A stretch of DNA of 64,000 bases from contig CAIPKV010000062.1 in the NCBI GenBank assembly GCA_903865745.1, positions 1-64,000 on the forward strand, written 5' to 3'. The notes below the pieces were generated by a model. It saw only the letters and a list, made by a program, of their open reading frames with translations, did not search any database and was not told where the DNA came from. The DNA is from an uncultured Verrucomicrobia subdivision 3 bacterium (GTDB taxonomy: Bacteria > Verrucomicrobiota > Verrucomicrobiia > Limisphaerales > UBA11358). Positions 60,213 to 64,000 of this stretch are shown here, piece by piece. The position numbers were made by a program, and so were the translations under genes. Within the stretch, counting starts at the first letter, position 1. Each line of letters begins with the position of its first letter.

Positions 60213-62924
60213 ATGATATCATTATTCAATCACAAATCTTCTAGGTTGAACACCTTGCCGGTTTTTATTTCTTGCTTGGCTGGACTTTTGGGAATTCTTT
60301 TTTATAGGAGTTTTGATTCAGACATGGTTCATTTTTCCAACGATGGGCCGTTAGGGCCAAGCCACTCCGCAGCCTCACAGCCACCAGGAATTTTCTCCGG
60401 TATCTGGGGCGATTTGAACTGTTTGGGCGGCAACGGCGGCAGTGCCGCGCCGGATATTAGTGGTTTAATTTCATGGCTACTCGGCTCGGTAGGTTTTGCC
60501 AAATTTTACACACCACTCGCCCTGTTTGCGGTGGGACTCAGCGCGTGGATTTTTTTTAGGCAGCTTAAGTTATCATCACTCGCTACCACCCTTAGCGCGC
60601 TGGCGGCCATGTTAAATTCTGCTTTTTTCGCCGCTGCCTGCTGGGGTGTTGCCTCGCAACAAATCGCGCTAGGAATGGACTTTTTAGCGCTAGCACTAAT
60701 CGTTACCAATACACCCGAAACTCCGGGGCACATCCGCTGGCTTCGACTGGCGCTGGCTGGTCTATGTGTTGGGGTCAATGTGACAGAAGCTGCGGATATC
60801 GGTGCCCTATACAGCCTAACCATCGCGGCATTTGTTTTAGTCAAATCTCTCACCGATGCCAGTAAGCCCATATTGGTACGTACCATTCGTGGTATCAGCC
60901 ACGTGACGGTGGTGGCCATCTTCGCAGGGTTCATCGCCTTTCAGACAGTTATTTCGCTCGTCGGCACACAAATTCAAGGTGTAGCCGGTACGGCCCAAGA
61001 TACCGAGACTAAGGCCCAGCATTGGGATTGGGCTACCCAATGGAGTCTACCAAAAAAAGAAACCCTCGAACTGTTTGTACCCGGCCTGTTTGGCTATCGA
61101 ATGGACACGCCTAAGGACATGATCCCACAATTTCAGGACGCGTATCGCGGAGGCGTCTATTGGGGTGGGCTCGGGCGCAGTCCGGAGTTAGACCGATATA
61201 TTGTCAGTGGCAGTCAAGGCGCACCGCCGCAAGGTTTCATGCGTTTCACCGGCGGCGTTTTCTACTGCGGCATTCTGGTGACTCTCGTAGCGGCTTGGAG
61301 TATCGCGCAATCGTTCCGCCGGCGAAATTCCTGCTTCGCCGATGGGCAGAAAAAACTTCTATGGTTCTGGACAGCGGTCCTGACCGTTTCACTGCTACTG
61401 GCTTGGGGACGGTTTGCCCCGATGTTTTATAGCCTGCTATATCATCTGCCCTATTTTTCAACCATCCGCAACCCAGACAAGTTCCTTTACATCTTCTCGT
61501 TGGCATTGGTGATTTTGTTCGCCTACGGCATTGACGCGCTCTCCCGGCTTTATCTTGTCCGGACGGCTACAGCCAAATCCACCGGGCTGAGCACCCAGCT
61601 CACCGGCTGGTGGGCTAAGGCAGAAAGCTTCGATCGCAAATGGGTCTGGAGCTGCCTTGGTCTGCTCGGCGCGAGCGTGCTAGCATGGTTAATCTATTTG
61701 GGACAAAAGCCGAGTCTCATTCAATATCTCCAAAAAATGGGCTTCCCAGACGCAGATCTCGCCAGTCAAATCGCCACCTTCAGCATTGCGCAAGCGGGCT
61801 GGTTTCTGCTGCTTTTCGCCACCGCCATTGCCTTGGTGACGCTGACTATCGCCGGCTATTTTGCCGGCCCGCGCGCCAAGGTCGGCGCGGTTCTCCTCGG
61901 CGCGTTTCTGCTTTTCGACCTCGTGCGTGCGGATTTGCCCTACGTCATTCACTGGGATTACAAATTGAAATACGAGGTCGGCACACTAAATCCTATCGAA
62001 GATTTTCTGCGCCAACAACCTTACGAACACCGCGTGGCTGCCTTGCCGTTCCGCGCGCCGGAGGGCATGGAACTGCTCGACGAGCTTTACCGCATCGAAT
62101 GGATGCAGCACCACTTTCCTTACTATAACATCCAATGCCTCGACATCATCCAAATGTCGCGCATGCCGGCCAATTTGAAGGCTTACCTCGAGGCGCTTAC
62201 GCCGCGCGGCACGCCGGAATCCGTCCCGTTATTTGCCCGCCATTGGGAGCTAACCAACACGCGCTATCTCCTCGGCGCGGCCGGTTATCTGGACGTGCTC
62301 AACCAGCAGCTTGACCCGGGCCAACATCGCTTCCGCATCGCCCAACGTTTTGAAATCGGCCCCAAACCCGGCTACCTCCAGCCGCAGCAACTCGAAGAGC
62401 TCACCGCCATTCCGAATGACAACGGCCGCTACGCGCTCTTCGAATTCACCGGCGCCCTGCCTCGCGCCAAGCTGTATTCCAACTGGCAGGTCAACACCAA
62501 TGACTCGGAGGTTTTAAAAACGCTTTCCGACTTGAATTTTGATCCGGCGAAAACCGTCCTCATTGATACGCCCGCGAAAGCCCTGCCCACCGCCACCGCA
62601 ACCAATGACAACAGCGGCACCGTCGCGTTCACCAGCTACGCTCCGAAACACATCACTTTCGCCGCGACCAACAGCGCACCGGCCGTCATGCTGCTCAATG
62701 ACCAATACGACCCCAACTGGCATGTCACCGTCGATGGCCAACCGACCGAGCTCATGCGCTGCAATTACATGATGCGCGGCATTTATCTACCCGCAGGCAC
62801 GCACACAATTGAGTTCAACTTCACCCTGCCCCACAAGCTGCTTTACGTCACAATCTCTGCGATGTTGCTGGGTGTCCTGCTCAGCGTTTACCTGCTGATT
62901 GCCGGGCGCAAGCCTCAGTCATAG
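60213..62924 (+). CDS. YfhO-like large membrane protein
   Basis: A 903-residue membrane protein with about thirteen hydrophobic segments through residue 590 and a soluble C-terminal region ending in one more membrane helix (about 872-897). GPLGPSHSAASQPPGIF in the first loop and PYFSTIRNPDKFLYIFSLAL resemble YfhO-family proteins, as does the C-terminal block NDQYDPNWHVTVDGQPTELM followed by YLPAGTHTIEFNF. Family members are linked to lipid-linked glycosylation of cell-wall polymers. The ATG at 60213 is used; GTG at 60195 is possible. It overlaps the convergent NIF3 gene by 6 bases. Confidence 0.86.
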   Translation: MISLFNHKSSRLNTLPVFISCLAGLLGILFYRSFDSDMVHFSNDGPLGPSHSAASQPPGIFSGIWGDLNCLGGNGGSAAPDISGLISWLLGSVGFAKFYTPLALFAVGLSAWIFFRQLKLSSLATTLSALAAMLNSAFFAAACWGVASQQIALGMDFLALALIVTNTPETPGHIRWLRLALAGLCVGVNVTEAADIGALYSLTIAAFVLVKSLTDASKPILVRTIRGISHVTVVAIFAGFIAFQTVISLVGTQIQGVAGTAQDTETKAQHWDWATQWSLPKKETLELFVPGLFGYRMDTPKDMIPQFQDAYRGGVYWGGLGRSPELDRYIVSGSQGAPPQGFMRFTGGVFYCGILVTLVAAWSIAQSFRRRNSCFADGQKKLLWFWTAVLTVSLLLAWGRFAPMFYSLLYHLPYFSTIRNPDKFLYIFSLALVILFAYGIDALSRLYLVRTATAKSTGLSTQLTGWWAKAESFDRKWVWSCLGLLGASVLAWLIYLGQKPSLIQYLQKMGFPDADLASQIATFSIAQAGWFLLLFATAIALVTLTIAGYFAGPRAKVGAVLLGAFLLFDLVRADLPYVIHWDYKLKYEVGTLNPIEDFLRQQPYEHRVAALPFRAPEGMELLDELYRIEWMQHHFPYYNIQCLDIIQMSRMPANLKAYLEALTPRGTPESVPLFARHWELTNTRYLLGAAGYLDVLNQQLDPGQHRFRIAQRFEIGPKPGYLQPQQLEELTAIPNDNGRYALFEFTGALPRAKLYSNWQVNTNDSEVLKTLSDLNFDPAKTVLIDTPAKALPTATATNDNSGTVAFTSYAPKHITFAATNSAPAVMLLNDQYDPNWHVTVDGQPTELMRCNYMMRGIYLPAGTHTIEFNFTLPHKLLYVTISAMLLGVLLSVYLLIAGRKPQS

Positions 62925-63680
62925 TCCGGTCGGATGATCTAGAAAAACCCACGGCACGCTGAATTTCTCGGACAGCGTCGCCGCCAGCGCCTTTACGCCG
63001 AAGGTTTCCGTGGCGTAATGGCCGGCGTAAAAAACATTCAGCCCTAGATCCTCCGCCAGCGCGAAAGTCCAATGCGGCCCCTCGCCGGTGATAAAAGTAT
63101 CCACGCCCTCGTCCGCCGCCCGCTGCAATTCCCCACCCGCGCCGCCGGTGACCACGCCAATGCGTTCGCACAACTCATTTCCACCCGGTAACAGCTGCGG
63201 TTTAACGCCGGTCGCCCGCGCCAGCCTCGCCGCCAGTTCTGCCCGCGAAATTCGCGCGACCGCTTTGAAGCCGATGTTCTGTCCGTGACTGAAGAAGAAT
63301 GGCTTTAGGCTTTTCAGGCCCAGTGCGGTGCACAACTGTGCGTTATTCCCTAGCTTGGGGTGCGCATCGAGCGGCAGGTGGGAGCTATAAACTGCGAGAT
63401 TGTTTTCTGCGAGCAGCCGGAGCAGCTCATAATTTTTCCCCGTCCACGGCTGGCGCGGACTCCAGAACAGCCCGTGATGCACGAGGAGCAAATCCGCCTT
63501 CGCCGCGATGGCCAGCCGGACCGTCGTGAGGCTCGCGTCCACCGTGGCGGCGATGCGCGTGACCGTGCCGGAGTTTTCCACCTGCAACCCGTTCACCGCG
63601 CCGTCGTAATCGCCGATTTCGCGCGTACGCAAAATCTGATCGCAATGTTTTACTATGAGCGCGAGTCGTTTATTCGGCAT
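62919..63680 (-). CDS. NIF3-family dinuclear metal protein
   Basis: A 253-residue protein of the NIF3/YbgI/DUF34 family, often annotated as GTP cyclohydrolase I type 2. DYDGAVNGLQVENSG near the N-terminus, LLLVHHGLFW with the metal-binding His68-His69, LPLDAHPKLGNNAQL and the C-terminal FITGEGPHW and YAGHYATETFG are the metal-site segments. The ATG at 63680 (MPNKRLALIVKH) is used. The 3' end overlaps the YfhO-like gene. The biochemical role of the family remains unsettled. Confidence 0.93.
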   Translation of the reverse strand: MPNKRLALIVKHCDQILRTREIGDYDGAVNGLQVENSGTVTRIAATVDASLTTVRLAIAAKADLLLVHHGLFWSPRQPWTGKNYELLRLLAENNLAVYSSHLPLDAHPKLGNNAQLCTALGLKSLKPFFFSHGQNIGFKAVARISRAELAARLARATGVKPQLLPGGNELCERIGVVTGGAGGELQRAADEGVDTFITGEGPHWTFALAEDLGLNVFYAGHYATETFGVKALAATLSEKFSVPWVFLDHPTGL

Positions 63681-63720
63681 GCGCGATGAAACCAAATTAC
63701 CGCCAAACCGCAAGCGGCAA

Positions 63721-63984
63721 TCAGCCGTGATAGCCCATCGGCTTCAGGAACGTCGTCGTGTCACCGCTCGGCGGCACGCCGTCATGGCGCACCATGGCCT
63801 GGCAGAGCGTCTGATTGATACTGAACGGCGGGCCATGGAGCTGATAGCCGGCCTTCAGCTTACGGTTCACCTTCTCGGCGAAATGATGGAAGCCAGCGTG
63901 ATAATCGTCTTCGTTACTTACGACCACAATGTAGTCAGTAATGCCAGAATTAGCCGCCACGGGGGCATATGCAACACTTGTCAT
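63721..63984 (-). CDS. Small protein with DUF1737-like domain
   Basis: An 87-residue protein; ITDYIVVVSNEDDYHAGFHHF and VNRKLKAGYQLHGPPFSI match the pattern of the small DUF1737 domain (a strand, a helix, then a GWQLHG-like turn). Stop and ATG are both inside the window. It lies upstream of the NIF3 gene on the same strand with a 40-base gap. Function unknown. Confidence 0.7.
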   Translation of the reverse strand: MTSVAYAPVAANSGITDYIVVVSNEDDYHAGFHHFAEKVNRKLKAGYQLHGPPFSINQTLCQAMVRHDGVPPSGDTTTFLKPMGYHG

Positions 63985-64000
63985 AGGGATGGACGCAATC

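Overview
The window looks like a chromosomal segment of a moderately GC-rich Gram-negative bacterium, most likely a member of the Verrucomicrobiota (Pedosphaera/Limisphaerales-like). That is inferred from the gene repertoire: very many glycosyltransferases, an ExeA/GspB pair with a CAAX-protease-like protein as seen near exosortase/EPS loci, and abundant short degenerate tandem repeats between genes. No 16S or other decisive marker is present.

Left part (1-25 kb): a divergent carbohydrate locus (LacI-type regulator plus a cut-off esterase facing a GH94 sugar phosphorylase, with an operator-like palindrome over the promoter); tRNA-Gly(CCC); then housekeeping genes on the minus strand (glnD, an ATP-grasp-like protein, proA, an AsmA-like protein, a small zinc-ribbon-like protein, gamma-carbonic anhydrase). 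There follow a metallo-beta-lactamase-fold hydrolase, a membrane protein, a membrane-fused pterin dehydratase, a GYF-domain membrane protein, dprA, rpmE, prfA with a HAD phosphatase, a CPBP protease, gspB-like/exeA-like genes, a first GT4 enzyme and nadE.

Middle and right part (25-63 kb): a very large surface-polysaccharide region. It holds eight GT4 and six GT2 glycosyltransferases, four large GT-C-like or YfhO-like membrane proteins, an O-acyltransferase, a hexapeptide acetyltransferase, four SAM-methyltransferase-like proteins, two adjacent CDP-paratose/tyvelose-epimerase-like SDR proteins, Gmd and a divergent Gmd paralog. cysC (APS kinase, which makes PAPS) sits close to a protein that fuses a sulfotransferase domain to a GT2 domain, so the product may be a sulfated, acylated and methylated polysaccharide. 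Strand switches are frequent and no polymerase or flippase is recognisable. At the right edge are a NIF3-family gene and a small DUF1737-like protein.

The strongest unexplained signal is repetitive DNA with strict small periods. Many arrays consist of about four heptamers (28 bp) or four octamers (32 bp), some as inverted pairs that could form long hairpins. Two heptamer arrays lie in frame inside proA and nadE, and several others touch start or stop codons. Two unrelated 21-bp arrays of about 13 units lie at 11.5 and 25.8 kb. Modular octamer cassettes in the same order flank the glycosyltransferase gene at 44694-45752. I regard these repeats as the best candidate for something undescribed.
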